A stretch of DNA of 64,000 nucleotides. Origin: Lampris incognitus (taxonomy: Eukaryota; Chordata; Actinopteri; Lampriformes; Lampridae). The stretch covers positions 30,455,311 to 30,519,310 of the forward strand of contig NC_079222.1 of the NCBI RefSeq assembly GCF_029633865.1, given 5' to 3'. The notes under the pieces were generated by a model. The model made no database searches and was not told the origin of the DNA. It saw nothing but the letters and a program-made list of their open reading frames with translations. Every line of letters begins with the position of its first letter. Position 1 is the first letter of the stretch. Shown in pieces: positions 10,517 through 22,420 of the stretch. A program made the translations under genes and the position numbers.

Positions 10517-11217
10517 CCTTCTGGTAACTTTAAGTGCCCAAGAAATTGCTGATTGCTGAAATGTAGCTCGAGTCAAATTTATCTGTATAGCCCTAAATTA
10601 TAATTTAGACCCCGAGGGCTTTGAAGTCACAATTAATTTCTGTGCAATGTATGACGCCCCCTATCCTTTCACCCCCAATTCAGATGAGGAAAAACAAATC
10701 TACAATTTTTTTTTAAATTTTCATTTATTTTGAACTTTCAACTAATTCCAAATTGTAAACTTGTGCATACAAAATCTGGAATCCAAACAGCAGACCCCTA
10801 TAAATCACATTACCCTCCCCCATCAAGTCACCCCCATAAATGTCAATTTTGTGGGTCAAAAAAATTAAAGCCAATTATAAAAAAACAAGAGCCCTTGCTC
10901 GGTCTGAATTGGATCAAGCCAACAGTTGTGAGAATGTAATCTAAACGTATGGATCATCATTATCCCTCAAGGGCAGATGACCAGATACAATGAATCCATG
11001 TCGACTTATCTTTCCGGCAAGGCCATACGTCTTACGTTTTTCTTTGTCACCTAAGACTGACTGGGAAAGAGCCAAGTTAACCTTTGCCTCATTTAGTGAG
11101 TATACGATTTTAATGAATGCTCATAGCCAAGGGATGAAAAACACTTTATTGTCATTTTGCCGCGCAACTATGACGTGAAATAAACCCTACTGCATGGGGT
11201 TCTTCTTTGACGTGGCA

Positions 11218-11290
11218 GGGGAATTAGCTCAAGTGGAAGAGCGCTCGCTTTGCATGCGAGAGGCAGCGGGATCGATGCCCGCATTCTCCA
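11218..11290 (+). tRNA. tRNA-Ala-TGC: tRNA-Ala (TGC)
   Basis: Full cloverleaf with the same U20-to-A change in the D loop as the copy at 1733. Confidence 0.85.
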
Positions 11291-11575
11291 GAGGAGTTGA
11301 CTGTGTTACGTTTGTGCAGGTCTCTAAGACCTCAACGATTAATGTCACTTTAACTGCAGGATTTACCTACTATACAGGGCTGCCAATCCAGCTCAGCTTT
11401 GCCCGCATTTTGCTGTTTTGTAGATGGATGCCACATAGGTATATCTTCAGCAAGCATACTTATTGTATTTCTACAACACGGAAATTAACTGTGACGACAG
11501 GCTTTCAGTATTTATGGAGATCAGTACTGTGAAGTGTAACAACGAGATGTATGTTCTGTATAAGGCTGTTAATCC

Positions 11576-12812
11576 TGACACCCTTCTCCACCAACTCCAC
11601 CCTGCCTGCACTCTCTTCTTCACCTCTCTCGAGGCTCTGCTCAACCTGCACCCTACTCTCGCTACAGATGACAATGTCATCCCTAAACATCATCGTCCGC
11701 GGAGACTCCTGCGTGATCTTGTCCGTCAACGTGTCCATCACCATTGCAAACAAGAAAGGGCTCAGAGCCGATCCTTGATGTAATCCCACCTCCACCTTGA
11801 ACTCATCTGACATTCCAACCGCACACATCACCATTGTCACACTTCCCCCATACATATCCTGCAGCACTCCTACATACTTCTCTGCAACTCCCGACGTCCT
11901 CAAACAATGCCCCCCCTCCTCTCTAGGAACCCTGTCGTATGCTTTCTCTAAATCTACAAAGACACAATGTAACTCCTTCTGACCTTCTCTACTTTTCTCA
12001 ATCAACATTCTCAAAGAAAACATCGCATCTGTGCTGCTCTTTCGCGGCATGAAACCATACTGCTGCTCGCTGATCATCACCTCTCCTCTTAACCTAGCTT
12101 CCACTACTCTTCCTCATATCTTCATGCTGTGGTTGATCAACTTTAGTCCTCTGTAGTTGCTACAGTTCTGCACATTGCCCTTGTTCTTGAAAATCGGTAC
12201 CAGTATACCCTTTTCTTCACTCCTCGGGTATCCTCTCGCTTTCCAAGATTGTGTTAAACAATCTAGTGTAAAAAGTGGGTGCAGAAGAGTGTCAAGAGTG
12301 ATTTGCGACAGAAGGGTACCAGCAAGAGTTAAACAAAAGGTTTACAAGACGGTTGTGAGACAAGCTATGTTATATGATTTGGAGACAGTGGCACTGACGA
12401 AAAGAGAGGAGGCAGAGCTAGAGGTGGCAGAGTTGAAGATGCTAAGATTTTCATTGGGAGTGACGAAGAAGGACAGGATTAGGGATGATTATATTAGAGG
12501 GACTGCTCAAATCCGACGGGTTGGAGACAAAGCAAGAGAGGCAAGATTTACATGGCTTGGACATGTGTGGAGGAGAGCTACTGGATATATTGGGAGAAAG
12601 TTGCTGAATATGGAGCTGCCAGGGGAGAGGAAAAGATGAATGCCAAAGAGGAGGTTTATGGATGTGGTGAGGGGGGACACGCAGGTGGTTGGTGTGACAG
12701 AAGAACATGCAGAAGACATGGAAACGGATGATCCGCTGTGGCGACCCCTAACAGGAGCAGCCGAAGTTTGTAGTAATAGCAGTAATTGTAGTAGTAGTAG
12801 TAGTAGTAGTAG
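11576..12812 (+). mobile_element. RTE LINE copy with 5' inversion (type 2)
   Basis: Same insertion as 2092-3342, with inversion junction near 12271, target duplications at 11560-11575 and 12813-12828, and eight TAG units (12789-12812). Confidence 0.9.
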
Positions 12813-13035
12813 ATAAGGCTGATAATCCAGTTTATATATCCAGTGCAATTTTACTCTGATTGTAAAGAGGTACAGCATTGTCACGCAGGAAGATATAACG
12901 GTATTGGACAAGCATTGTTACTGTATCTCTAGAACACTGAAATGATCAGCAATAACGGGTTTGGACATTCTGCTTGATCAGTAAGCTGAAGATAACAGTT
13001 CATGACACAAATCTACATCAAAATATGAAATCATT

Positions 13036-13108
13036 CTGGCTGTGTGAGGGTTGAACTCACGAACTTCAGATTATGAGACTGACACACTGCCTACTGCTCT
13101 AACAAACT
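13036..13108 (-). pseudogene. tRNA-Met (CAT) relic
   Basis: Type 2 form, same as 3566-3638. Confidence 0.75.
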
Positions 13109-13473
13109 AGGGTACAGTGCTCAGGTACAGTCACAGAACAAGTGTAAAACTGTCCCCTAATTATCCAGTTTCTCCAAGTGCGGTCTTGTTAAAGCACCTC
13201 AAAACCAGGAAAATTCTAGTGTTGTAAGCAAAAACATGTGCTCATTTCAGACCACGTAGCAAGTATGACTTAATGTAATGACTTGTGTTTCAGCATATTT
13301 GACAAGACGTTCTTGTCACTTTATTTCCACTGGTCTTCTGTGTGCACCACATTTGATTGGAGTTTCTTGAGCAGGAGTTCATCAGGACAATAACAACTGT
13401 GCATACGATTATAAAGAAACTCTTAAACAGCTGCACTGCAGCTTTTGAAGACCCATCCGAAGTTCGAAACGAA

Positions 13474-13546
13474 CGCCTGAACAGGGACTTGAACCCTGGA
13501 CCCTCAGATTAAAAGTCTGATGCTCTACCGTCTGAGCTACCCAGGC
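13474..13546 (-). tRNA. tRNA-Lys-TTT: tRNA-Lys (TTT)
   Basis: Same intact form as 4005-4077. All stems pair. Confidence 0.9.
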
Positions 13547-14027
13547 CCTTCCAGTAATCTTAAGTGCCCAACAAATTGCTGATTGGTAAGTCAGCGTATA
13601 CAAAATCGGAAATCCAAACAAGAGACACCTATAAATGCCACTAACCTCCCCCATCAAGTCACCCCCATAAATGTCCAGTTATTAAAAACCAGGAGTCCTC
13701 GCTCGGTGTGAATAGGAGCAAGCCAACAGTTGTGAGCAAGTAATCTACCGTAGAGCTCATCATTATCCCTCTAGGGTTGGGGACCAAATGCAATGAATCC
13801 ATGTCGACTCATCTTTCTAGTATGGGGACACGTCTTAGCTATGCTTTTGTTTGTCACCTAAGACTGACTGGGAAATAGCCAAGCTAAGCTCTGCCTCATT
13901 TTGTGAGTATATGATTCTAAAGAATGCTCATAGCCAAGGGATGAAAATCACCACTTTATTGTCATTTCGCCACACAACAATGACGTGAAATAAACACTAC
14001 TGAATGGGGTTCTTGTTTGTTGTGGGA

Positions 14028-14100
14028 GGGGAATTAGCTCAAGTGGTAGAGCGCTCGCTTTGCATGCGAGAGGTAGCGGGATCGATGCCCGCATTCTCCA
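14028..14100 (+). tRNA. tRNA-Ala-TGC: tRNA-Ala (TGC)
   Basis: Full cloverleaf, same as 4584-4656 as far as I can see. Confidence 0.92.
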
Positions 14101-14397
14101 GAGAAGTTGGTTGAGAGATAGTTGTATTATGTTTGTGCAGGCCTCTCAAGACCTGAACAATTATTGTCACTTCAACTACAGGACTTACCTACTATACAGG
14201 GTTGCCAATCCAGTTCAGCTTTGCCAGCATTTTGCTGTTTTGTAGATGGATGCCACATAGGTATAACTTAAGCAAGCATACTTATTGTATTTCTACAACA
14301 CGGAAATGAACTGTGACGACAGGCTTTCAATATTTATGGAGATCAGTACTGTGAAGTATAACCACGAGATTTATTTTCCGTATAAGGCTGCCAATCC

Positions 14398-16582
14398 TGA
14401 CACCATTCTCCACCCACTCCACCCTGCCTGCACTCTCTTCTTCACCTCTCTTCTGCACTCCCCGTTACTTTAGACAGTTGACCCCATATGCCTTCGTCAC
14501 CTCTACTCCTTGTATCCTCACCATTCCGCTGTCCTCCGTCTCATTCGCGCATATGTATTTCGTCTTGCTCCTACTGACTTTCATCCCTCTTCTCTGCAGT
14601 ACATCCCTCCACCTCTCCAGGCTCTCCTGAACATGCACCATACTCTCACTACAGATCACAATGTCATCCGCAAATATCATGGTCCACGGAGACTCCTGCC
14701 TGATCTCATCCGTCAGCCTGTCCATCACCATTGCAAACAAGTAAGGGCTCAGAGCCGATCCTTGATGTAATCCCACCTCCACCTTGAACCCATCTGTCAT
14801 TCCAAACACACACCTCACCACTGTCACACTTCCCTCATACATATCCTGCACCACTCCTGCATACTTCTCTGCAACTTCCTCATACAATACCACACCTCCT
14901 CTCTCGGCACCCTGTCGTATGCTTTCTCTAAATCTTCAAAGACACAATGTAACTCCTTCTGACCTTCTCTATACTTCTCAATCAACATTCTCAAAGCAAA
15001 CATCGGATCTGTGGTGCTCCTTCGTGGCATGAAACCATACTGCTGATCAACTTTAGACCTCTGTAGTTGCTACAGTTCTGCACATTGCCCTTGTTCTTGA
15101 AAATTGGTACCAGTATACTTCTTCTCCACTCCTCAGGTATTCTCTCGCTTTCCAAGATTGTGTTAAACAATCTAGTTAAAAAGTGGGTACAGAAGAGTGT
15201 CAGGAGTGATTTGCGACAGAAGTGTACCAGCAAGAGTTAAAGGGAAGGTTTACAAGACGGTTGTGAGACCAGCTATGTTATATGGTTTGGAGAAAGCTGC
15301 ACTGACGAAAAGACAGGAGTCGGAGATGGAGGTGGCAAGAGTTGAAGATGCTAAGATTTTCATTGGGAGTGACGAAGAGGAACAGAATTAGGAATGATTA
15401 TATTAGAGGGACTGCTCAAATTGGACGGTTTTGAGACAAAGCAAGAGAGGACAGATTGAGATGGTTTAGACATGTGTGGAGGAGAGATGCTGGGTATATT
15501 GGGAGAAGGATGCTGAATATGGAGCTGCCAGGGGAGAGGAAAAAAGGAAGGCCAAAGAGGAATTTTATGGATGTGGTGGGGGAAGACATGCCTCTGTCAC
15601 ACCAGCCGTGCAGTGAGTCTGATGGGGAAGACTGCGGAAGGGGGAAGACTGAGAAGGATCTTGGTATGGGGCAACTGGATGAAATGAGTGGAAGTGATCA
15701 GAGTGAGCCAGAGGAGGAGAATAAATCTCAAAGATCCAACAATGAAGAGGAAAAGAAATCTCCCCAGGTAAAACACATACCTTCCGAGTCAATAAGGGTC
15801 AGGAGAAACCCCCGCCAAAGAGACTGACGTATGAATTAAAGACCCTGGACCCCCCACTCAGTTCAGCCAAAGATAGACATGGGATGGAGAATATGGAAGA
15901 GAGCTAAAGTAAAGATGAACAAGAAGGGTGGCAGAGAGTGACACTCATACACATGTACATACCTCATGACACACGCACCTCATCATGGCTGTGTTTTGAG
16001 TTATGGGCTACTTGTGAACTTAATCTGATAGCGGTGACGCCATCAAACATAGCGGGGGTAGATGTAAGGAAGGGAGTTACACTTATTCGCCGGCAGAGGG
16101 TGATCTTTTATTGTTGGCACGTATTTTTTCCTTCTTGAGCGTTGCCGAATTCTGAGTCTTTTGTCCCTCCGTGGCTACTGTAGAGCCAGTTCCGTTTTGT
16201 GTTACAAGCTGCCTGTATGCTGCGAGTGGTGCTGTGTATGAGGAAGCTAAGAAATGCAGAAAACCTGCTCTGCCTAAACCGCCATGAGGACTACTGTCTC
16301 CCGTCTGTACAACTGTATTCTCCCTCCGTCCGCCCTGGAGTCAGTATACATTAAAAAATAACACGACGCAGACTCTGTTCAAGGGGTGTTCGGGCCGACA
16401 GCCAGAATAGGGTTACAGCTTTGGTATGGAGTATTGGTATCCTCCAGACTCGCTCACGGCTGGTGTAGCAGAGAAAGATGCAAAAGACAGGAAGTAATGG
16501 AAACGGATGATCCGCTGTGGCGACCCCTAACGGGAGCAGCCGAAGGTAGTAGTAGTAGAAGTAGTAGTAGTATTAGTAGTAG
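14398..16582 (+). mobile_element. RTE LINE copy with 5' inversion (type 3)
   Basis: As 4954-7156, with junction near 15180, duplications at 14382-14397 and 16583-16598 (the latter changed to gctcattc), TAG-rich tail at 16546-16582. Confidence 0.88.
15592..16457 (+). mobile_element. LTR-element fossil piece inside the RTE
   Basis: Same fragment as 6145-7007, duplicated with the array. Confidence 0.55.
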
Positions 16583-16804
16583 ATAAGGCTGCTCATTCAG
16601 TTTATCTATCCAGTGCAATTTTACTCTGATTTTAAAAAGGTACAGCATTGTCACGCAGGAAGATGTAACGGTATTGGACAAGCATTGTTACTGTATCTCT
16701 AGAACACTGAAATGATCAGCAATAACGGGTTTGGACATTCTGCTTGATCAGTAATCTGAAGATAAGAGTTCATGACACAATCTACGTCGAAATATAAAAC
16801 CATT

Positions 16805-16876
16805 CTGGCTGTATGAGGGTTGAACTCACGAACTTCAGATTATGAGACGGGCGAACTGCTACTGCTCCAACAAACT
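16805..16876 (-). pseudogene. tRNA-Met (CAT) relic
   Basis: Type 3 form, 72 bases. Confidence 0.7.
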
Positions 16877-17264
16877 AGGGTAACAGCGCTCAGGGACAGT
16901 CACACAACAAGTGTAAAACTGTCCCCTAATTATCCAATGTCTCCAACTGCGGTCTTGTTAAAGCACCTCAAAGCCAATAATTTTCTAAGTGTTGTAAGCA
17001 ATAGGAAATAACATGTGCTTATATCAGACCTCCTATGAATTGTGACATAATTTAAGGACTTCTTTTTCAGCATATTTGATAAGGCGTTCATGTGACTTTT
17101 TTCCACTGTTCTTCTATGTGCACCACATTTGATTGGAGTTGCTTGAGCAGGAGTTCTTCGAGCAGGAGTTCTTCATGACGCTAGCAACTGTGCATGCGTT
17201 TATAAATAAAGTATTGAGGAGCTGCACTTTAGTTAATGAAGACTCTTCTGAAGTTTGGAACAAA

Positions 17265-17337
17265 CGCCTGAACAGGGACTTGAACCCTGGCCTCTCATAT
17301 TAAAAATCTGATGCTTTACCGTCTGAGCTACCCAGGC
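17265..17337 (-). tRNA. tRNA-Lys-TTT: tRNA-Lys (TTT), degraded
   Basis: Type 3 form with the anticodon-stem mismatch. The T stem is the standard cagggttcaagtccctg but the variable loop is changed. Confidence 0.6.
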
Positions 17338-17931
17338 CTTTCCAATAATCTTCAGTGCCCAACAAATTGGTGATTGGTGAAATGTATCTCAAGGTAAATG
17401 TATCTATGTAGCCCTAAAATATAATTTGGTCCCAGAGGGCTTTGAAATCACAATTACTTTCTGTGCAATGTATGCCACCCCTATCCTTTGACCTTCGATT
17501 CAGATGAGGAAAAATGTAAATGGGAATTTATTTATTTTTTATATTTCTTTTATTCTGAACTTTCAAAAATGTTCAAATTTTAAACTTGCGCATACAAAAT
17601 CGGACATCTAAACAGGAGACACGTATAAATCCCACTAGTCACTCCCGTAAATGTCAATCTAGTAGGTCAAAAAATGAAAGCCAGTTATTACAACCAAGAG
17701 TCCTTGCTCTTTCTGAATAGCAGCAAGCCAACAGTTGTGAGACAGTAATCTACCGTAGAGCTCATCGTTATCCCTCAAGGGGACCAGATACAATGAGTAC
17801 ATGTCGACTCATCTTTCTGGCAAGGTCACAAGTCTTCGCGATAATTTTCTTTGTCACCTAACATTGTTTAATTTAGTATCATTGGTGCTGACATAAAAAA
17901 AATAAATAAAAAAAAAACGTTGAAGTTTCTA

Positions 17932-18178
17932 TCCGTTCATCCATTATCCGAACTGCTTATCCTGCGCTCAGGGCCGCGGGGATGCTGGAGCCTATCCCAG
18001 CAGTTATTGGGCGGCAGGGGGGAGACACCCTAGACAGGCCGCCACGCCATCACAAAGCCGGCACACAGCACGGTGGCGCAGTGGTTAGAGCGGTTGCGTC
18101 ACAGCAAGAAGGTCCTTGGTTTGAGCCCTGGGGTAATCTAACCTTGAAGGTCACCCCGGGTCGTCCCCTGTGTGGAGT
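17932..18178 (-). mobile_element. tRNA-derived SINE-like insertion
   Basis: Same insertion as 8495-8742 with target duplications at 17920-17931 and 18179-18190. Box B reads ggtttgagccc. Confidence 0.7.
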
Positions 18179-18851
18179 TTGAAGTTTCTACTGTGTGCGT
18201 TATGTGCCTCGCCCTCCTGTTTCTGCCTATGTCATGCCAGCACCCTAAGTGTCGGTAGCTCTGGCCTTAGATAAAAGCGAACATCAGTTGGCAATGCTAG
18301 GTTTAAAGTAGTCGGCAATAGATTCGCCTACTGCTAACATGTTTTGTTTAATGGTGGCTGAGAGGACAAGCAAAAACAGAGAAACACTGTGCACTGAGGA
18401 TGAGAGACTGCAAATGAGTCCAAACAGCTGTTGCAAGGGAGCACTCCTACCTTGCGGGACCAGGATAAACAAAGCTTCATTTGCTGATGTGGTTAAGCTA
18501 TCCTTCGCACGGTCGCAAACCTAATGGGCTGACTTTAAGGCCAAAGCTCTAAGATATCTGGAGTGTCAGTCAAATTTAACCTTATGGAACGAAGTTCCAT
18601 TTGCTGACAGATGTACAAGTCTCTGTAAGAGAGACCACCAATCTAAGAGGAGAGCACAGCTAGAACAAGACATTTCAACACAGCTAGATAAGTTAGCAGT
18701 AAACGTCAAAGAGCTAAGCTGACCTCTGCCTCATTTAGTGAGTATACGATTTCAATGAAGGCTCATAGCCGAGGGATGTTTAATTTCATTTCGCCATATA
18801 ACTATGATGTGAAATAAACCCTAATCTATGGATTTCCTCGTTGATGCGTGA

Positions 18852-18924
18852 GGGGAATTAGCTCAAGTGGTAGAGCGCTCGCTTTGCATGCGAGAAGTAG
18901 CGGGATCGATGCCCGCATTCTCCA
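18852..18924 (+). tRNA. tRNA-Ala-TGC: tRNA-Ala (TGC)
   Basis: Full cloverleaf. The variable loop is AAGTA, the form found at the start of type 1 monomers. Confidence 0.9.
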
Positions 18925-19426
18925 GAGAAGTTGGCTGAGACTTGGCTGTGTTACGTTTGCGCAGGCCTCTTAAGACTTAAACAATTATTGTCACTTTAAC
19001 GGCAAGACTTCCCTACTATACAGGGCTGCCAATCCTGTTCAGCTTTGCCAGAATTGTGCTGTTTTTTAGATGGGTGTCACATAGGTATAACTTCAGCAAG
19101 CATAAATATTGTATTTCAACAACTGAAATGAACTTTGACGATAGGCTTTCAATATTTACAGAGATCAGCACTGTGAAGTGTAATTATGAGACTTATGTTA
19201 CATATAAGGCTGATAATCCAGTTTATTTATCCAGTGCAATTTTACTCTAATTTTAAAGAGGTACAGCATGGTCACGCAGGAAGACGTAACGATACTGGAC
19301 AAGCATCGTTATTGTATTTCTAGAACACTGAAATGTTCAGCAATAACGGGTTCGGACATTCTGCTTGATCAGTAATCTGAAAATAAGCGTTCATGACACA
19401 AATCTACAGCGAAATATAAAACCATT

Positions 19427-19499
19427 CTGTCTGTATGAGAGTTGAACTCACGAATTTCAGATTATGAGACTGACGCACTGCTTACTCCTTCAACAAACT
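19427..19499 (-). pseudogene. tRNA-Met (CAT) relic
   Basis: Type 1 form, about 135 bases before the young LINE. Confidence 0.75.
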
Positions 19500-19612
19500 A
19501 GGGAACGGTGCTCAGGTACAGTCACACTACAAGTGTAAAACTGTCCCCTAATTATCCAATGTCTTCAAGTGCGGCCTTGTTAAAGCACCTCAAAGCCAGA
19601 AATATAAGTGTT

Positions 19613-19634
19613 GTAAGCAATTGGAAATAACATG
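19613..19634. repeat. Target-site duplication, left, of young RTE
   Basis: 22 bases beginning gtaagcaattgg, identical to 22421-22442. Found once in the empty sites of the other copies. Confidence 0.95.
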
Positions 19635-22420
19635 ATGACATGATGGAAAGAAGAAAGGTAGGCATACTGTGTGTGCAAGAGACCAGGTGGAAGGGGAGTA
19701 AGGCCAGGAGTATCGGAGGTGGGTTCAAACTCTTCTACCATGGTGTGAATGGGAGGAGAAATGGGGTAGGGGTAATTCTGAAGGAAGAGTATGTCAAGAG
19801 CGTGCTGGAGGTGAAGAGAGTGTCAGACAGAGTGATGAGTATGAAGCTGGAAATTGAAGGTTTATTGCTGAATGTTATCAGCGCATATGCCCCGCAAGTT
19901 GGGTGTGAGATGGATGAAAAAGAAGAATTCTGGAATGAGTTGGACGACATGGTGGAGAGGGTACCCAAGGAGGAGAGAGTGGTGATTGGAGCGGACTTCA
20001 ATGGACATGTTGGTGAAGGGAACAGAGGTGATGAGGAGGTGATGGGAAAGTATGGAGTCAAGAAGATAAATGTGGAAGGACAGATGGTGGTCGATTTTGC
20101 GAAAAGGATGGAAATGGCTGTGGTGAATACATATTTCAAGAAGAGGGAGGAACACAGGGTGACGTACAAGAGTGGAGGAAAGTGCACACAGGTGGACTAT
20201 ATCTTATGTAGAAGGCACCATCTAAAAGGGATTGGAGACTGCAAGGTGGTGACAGGGGAGAGCGTAGCCAGGCAGCATCGGATGGTGGTCTGTAGGATGA
20301 CTTTGGAGACCAAGAAGAGGAAGCGAGTGAAGACACAGCCGAAGATCAAATGGTGGAAGTTGAAGAAGGAAGACTGTTGTGTGGAGTTCAGGCAGGAGTT
20401 AAGACAGGCACTGGGTGGTAGTGAAGAGTTGCCAGATGGCTGGAAAACCACTGCAGAAATAGTGAGGGAGACAGCTAGGAAGGTACTTGGTGTGTCATCA
20501 GGACAGAGGAAGGAAGACAAGGAGACTTGGTGGTGGAATGAGGAAGTACAGCAAATTATACAGAGGAAAAGGTTGGCAAAGAAGAAGTGGGATAGTCAGA
20601 GAGATGAAGAAAGTAGACAGGAGTACAAGGAGATGCAGCGTAAAGCAAAGAGAGAGGTGGCAAAGGCAAAGGAAAAGGCGTATGGTGAGTTGTATGACAG
20701 ATTAGACACTAAGGAAGGAGAAAAGGACTTGTACCGATTGGCTAGACAGAGGGACCAAGCTGCAAAGGATGTGCAGCAAGTTAGGGCGATCAAGGATAGA
20801 GATGGAAATGTGCTGACAAGCGAGGAGAGTGTGCTAAGAAGGTGGAAGGAATACTTTGAGGGGCTGATGAATGAAGAAAATGAGAGAGAGAGAAGGTTGG
20901 ATGATGTAGGGATAGTGAATCAGGAAGTTCAGCGGATTAGCAAGGAGGAAGTGAGGGCAGCTATGAAGAGGATGAAGAATGGAAAGGCAGTTGGCCCTGA
21001 TGACATACCTGTGGAGGCATGGAGATGTTTAGGAGAGATGGCAGTGGAGTTTCTAACTAGATTGTTTAACACAATCCTGGAAAGTGAGAGGATGCCTGAG
21101 GAGTGGAGAAGAAGCATACTGGTACCGATTTTCAAGAACAAGGGCGATGTGCAGAACTGTAACAACTACAGAGGTATAAAGTTGATCAGCCACAGCATGA
21201 AGATTTGGGAAAGAGTAATAGAAGCTAGGTTAAGAGGAGAGGTGACGATCAGCGAGCAGCAGTATGGTTTCATGCCACGAAAGAGCACCACAGATGCGAT
21301 GTTTGCTTTGAGAATGTTGATTGAGAAGTATAGAGAAGGCCAGAAAGAGTTGCACTGTGTCTTTGTAGATTTAGAGAAAGCTTATGACAGAGTACCGAGA
21401 GAGGAGGTGTGGTATTGTATGAGGAAGTCAGGAGTTGCAGAGAAGTATGTAGGAGTGGTGCAGGATACGTATGAGGGAAGTGTGACAATGGTGAGGTGTG
21501 CGGTTGGAATGACGGATGGGTTCAAGGTGGAGGTGGGATTACATCAAGGATCGGCTCTTAGCCCTTTCTTGTTTGCAATGGTGATGGACAGGTTGACGGA
21601 CAAGATCAGGCAGGAGTCTCCATGGACGATGATGTTCGCGGATGACATTGTGATCTGTAGTGAGAGTAGGGTGCAGGTTGAGGAGAGCCTGGAGAGGTGG
21701 AGGTATGCACTGGAGAGAAGAGGAATGAAAGTCAGTAGGAGCAAGACGGAATACCTATGCGTGAATGAGAGAGAGGACAGTGGAATGGTCAGGATGCAAG
21801 GAGTGGAGGTGACAAAGACATCTGAGTTTAAATACTTGGGGTCAACTGTCCAAAGTAACGGGGAGTGCAGTAGAGAGGTGAAAAAGAGAGTGCAGGCAGG
21901 TTGGAGTGGGTGGAGAAGAGTGTCAGGAGTGATCTGCGACAGAAGGGTACCAGCAAGAGTTAAAAGGAAAGTTTACAAGATGGTTGTGAGACCAGCTATG
22001 TTATATGGTTTGGAGACATTGGCACTGACGAAAAGACAGGAGGCGGAGCTGGAGGTGGCAGAGTCGAAGATGCTAAGATTTTCACTGGGAGTAACGAAGA
22101 AGGACAGGATTAGGAACGATTATATTAGAGGGACCGCTCAGGTTGGACGGTTTGGAGACAAAGCAAGAGAGGCAAGATTGAGATGGCTTGGACATGAGTG
22201 GAGGAGAGATGCTGAGTATATTGGGAGAAGGATGCTGAATATGGAGCTGCCAGGGAAGAGGAGAAGAGGAAAGCCAAAGAGGAGGTTTATGGATGTGGTG
22301 AGGGAAGACATGCAGGTGGCTGGTGTGACAGAGGAAGACGCAGAAGACAGGAAGAAATGGAAACGGATGATCCGCTGTGGCGACCCCTAACGGGAGCAGC
22401 CGAAAGTAGTAGTAGTAGTA
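19635..22420 (+). mobile_element. RTE-clade LINE, young, 5'-truncated
   Basis: A 2786-bp insertion present only in the third higher-order copy; the same site is empty at about 700, 10190, 31850 and 41325. It is flanked by an identical 22-bp target duplication (19613-19634 and 22421-22442). It holds one long ORF, a very short 3' UTR and a GTA/TAG tail of about five units (22406-22420), the layout known for RTE elements, which end in short tandem repeats. The 5' end starts only five bases before the ORF and lacks the usual endonuclease start, so reverse transcription probably stopped short. Its sequence closely matches the older RTE copies in the array. Clade assignment is from protein motifs and memory; the exact family is unknown. 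Confidence 0.9.
19640..22390 (+). CDS. RTE LINE ORF: endonuclease + reverse transcriptase
   Basis: An open frame of 916 residues that would nick target DNA and copy the LINE RNA in place (target-primed reverse transcription). Residues about 1-225 are an AP-type endonuclease: QETRW with the catalytic Glu14, GADFNGH at 117-123, then TQVDYIL, and QHRMVV where many relatives have a (S)DH motif. The family's usual first strand (a TWNVRT-like start) is missing, so residue 1 here is an internal Met and not the true start. Reverse transcriptase covers about 440-720: NGKAVGPDDIP at 447, FVDLEKAYDRV at 575-585, GLHQGSALSP at 633-642, active-site FADD at 666-669. A basic tail region with RWLGH and GKPKRRFMDVV motifs follows, ending RCGDP. 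The frame has no stop or frameshift. Without the endonuclease start it is probably not autonomous, though the RT could be active if made. Confidence 0.88.
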   Translation: MMERRKVGILCVQETRWKGSKARSIGGGFKLFYHGVNGRRNGVGVILKEEYVKSVLEVKRVSDRVMSMKLEIEGLLLNVISAYAPQVGCEMDEKEEFWNELDDMVERVPKEERVVIGADFNGHVGEGNRGDEEVMGKYGVKKINVEGQMVVDFAKRMEMAVVNTYFKKREEHRVTYKSGGKCTQVDYILCRRHHLKGIGDCKVVTGESVARQHRMVVCRMTLETKKRKRVKTQPKIKWWKLKKEDCCVEFRQELRQALGGSEELPDGWKTTAEIVRETARKVLGVSSGQRKEDKETWWWNEEVQQIIQRKRLAKKKWDSQRDEESRQEYKEMQRKAKREVAKAKEKAYGELYDRLDTKEGEKDLYRLARQRDQAAKDVQQVRAIKDRDGNVLTSEESVLRRWKEYFEGLMNEENERERRLDDVGIVNQEVQRISKEEVRAAMKRMKNGKAVGPDDIPVEAWRCLGEMAVEFLTRLFNTILESERMPEEWRRSILVPIFKNKGDVQNCNNYRGIKLISHSMKIWERVIEARLRGEVTISEQQYGFMPRKSTTDAMFALRMLIEKYREGQKELHCVFVDLEKAYDRVPREEVWYCMRKSGVAEKYVGVVQDTYEGSVTMVRCAVGMTDGFKVEVGLHQGSALSPFLFAMVMDRLTDKIRQESPWTMMFADDIVICSESRVQVEESLERWRYALERRGMKVSRSKTEYLCVNEREDSGMVRMQGVEVTKTSEFKYLGSTVQSNGECSREVKKRVQAGWSGWRRVSGVICDRRVPARVKRKVYKMVVRPAMLYGLETLALTKRQEAELEVAESKMLRFSLGVTKKDRIRNDYIRGTAQVGRFGDKAREARLRWLGHEWRRDAEYIGRRMLNMELPGKRRRGKPKRRFMDVVREDMQVAGVTEEDAEDRKKWKRMIRCGDP

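Larger units (their letters stand above)
9427..11217. repeat. Monomer, type 1
   Basis: tRNA-Ala (9427-9499), tRNA-Met relic (10002-10074) and tRNA-Lys (10444-10516). The LINE site is empty. Spacers 9500-10001, 10075-10443 and 10517-11217 hold no recognisable gene. Confidence 0.85.
11218..14027. repeat. Monomer, type 2
   Basis: tRNA-Ala (11218-11290), RTE LINE (11576-12812), tRNA-Met relic (13036-13108) and tRNA-Lys (13474-13546). Other sequence is spacer like that of the first type 2 monomer, with a short deletion after the Lys gene near 13670. Confidence 0.85.
9427..18851. repeat. Higher-order repeat copy 2
   Basis: Second unit, with monomers at 9427-11217 (type 1), 11218-14027 (type 2) and 14028-18851 (type 3). 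It has the same insertions at the same sites as copy 1. Differences are scattered base changes, short indels and changes in TAG-repeat length. Confidence 0.95.
14028..18851. repeat. Monomer, type 3
   Basis: tRNA-Ala (14028-14100), RTE LINE (14398-16582) with LTR-element piece, tRNA-Met relic (16805-16876), tRNA-Lys (17265-17337) and SINE-like insertion (17932-18178). A 16-bp local duplication (agcaggagttcttc-like) lies near 17146-17175. No gene in the rest. Confidence 0.85.

Noticed and set aside
15456-15827. 123-residue frame running from the RTE tail into the LTR-element piece, present in all type 3 monomers
   Set aside because: A chance frame across an insertion border, conserved only because the monomers were copied. 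No sign that it is a host gene.
19735-20187. 150-residue minus-strand frame opposite the young RTE
   Set aside because: Antisense shadow of the purine-rich LINE coding strand.
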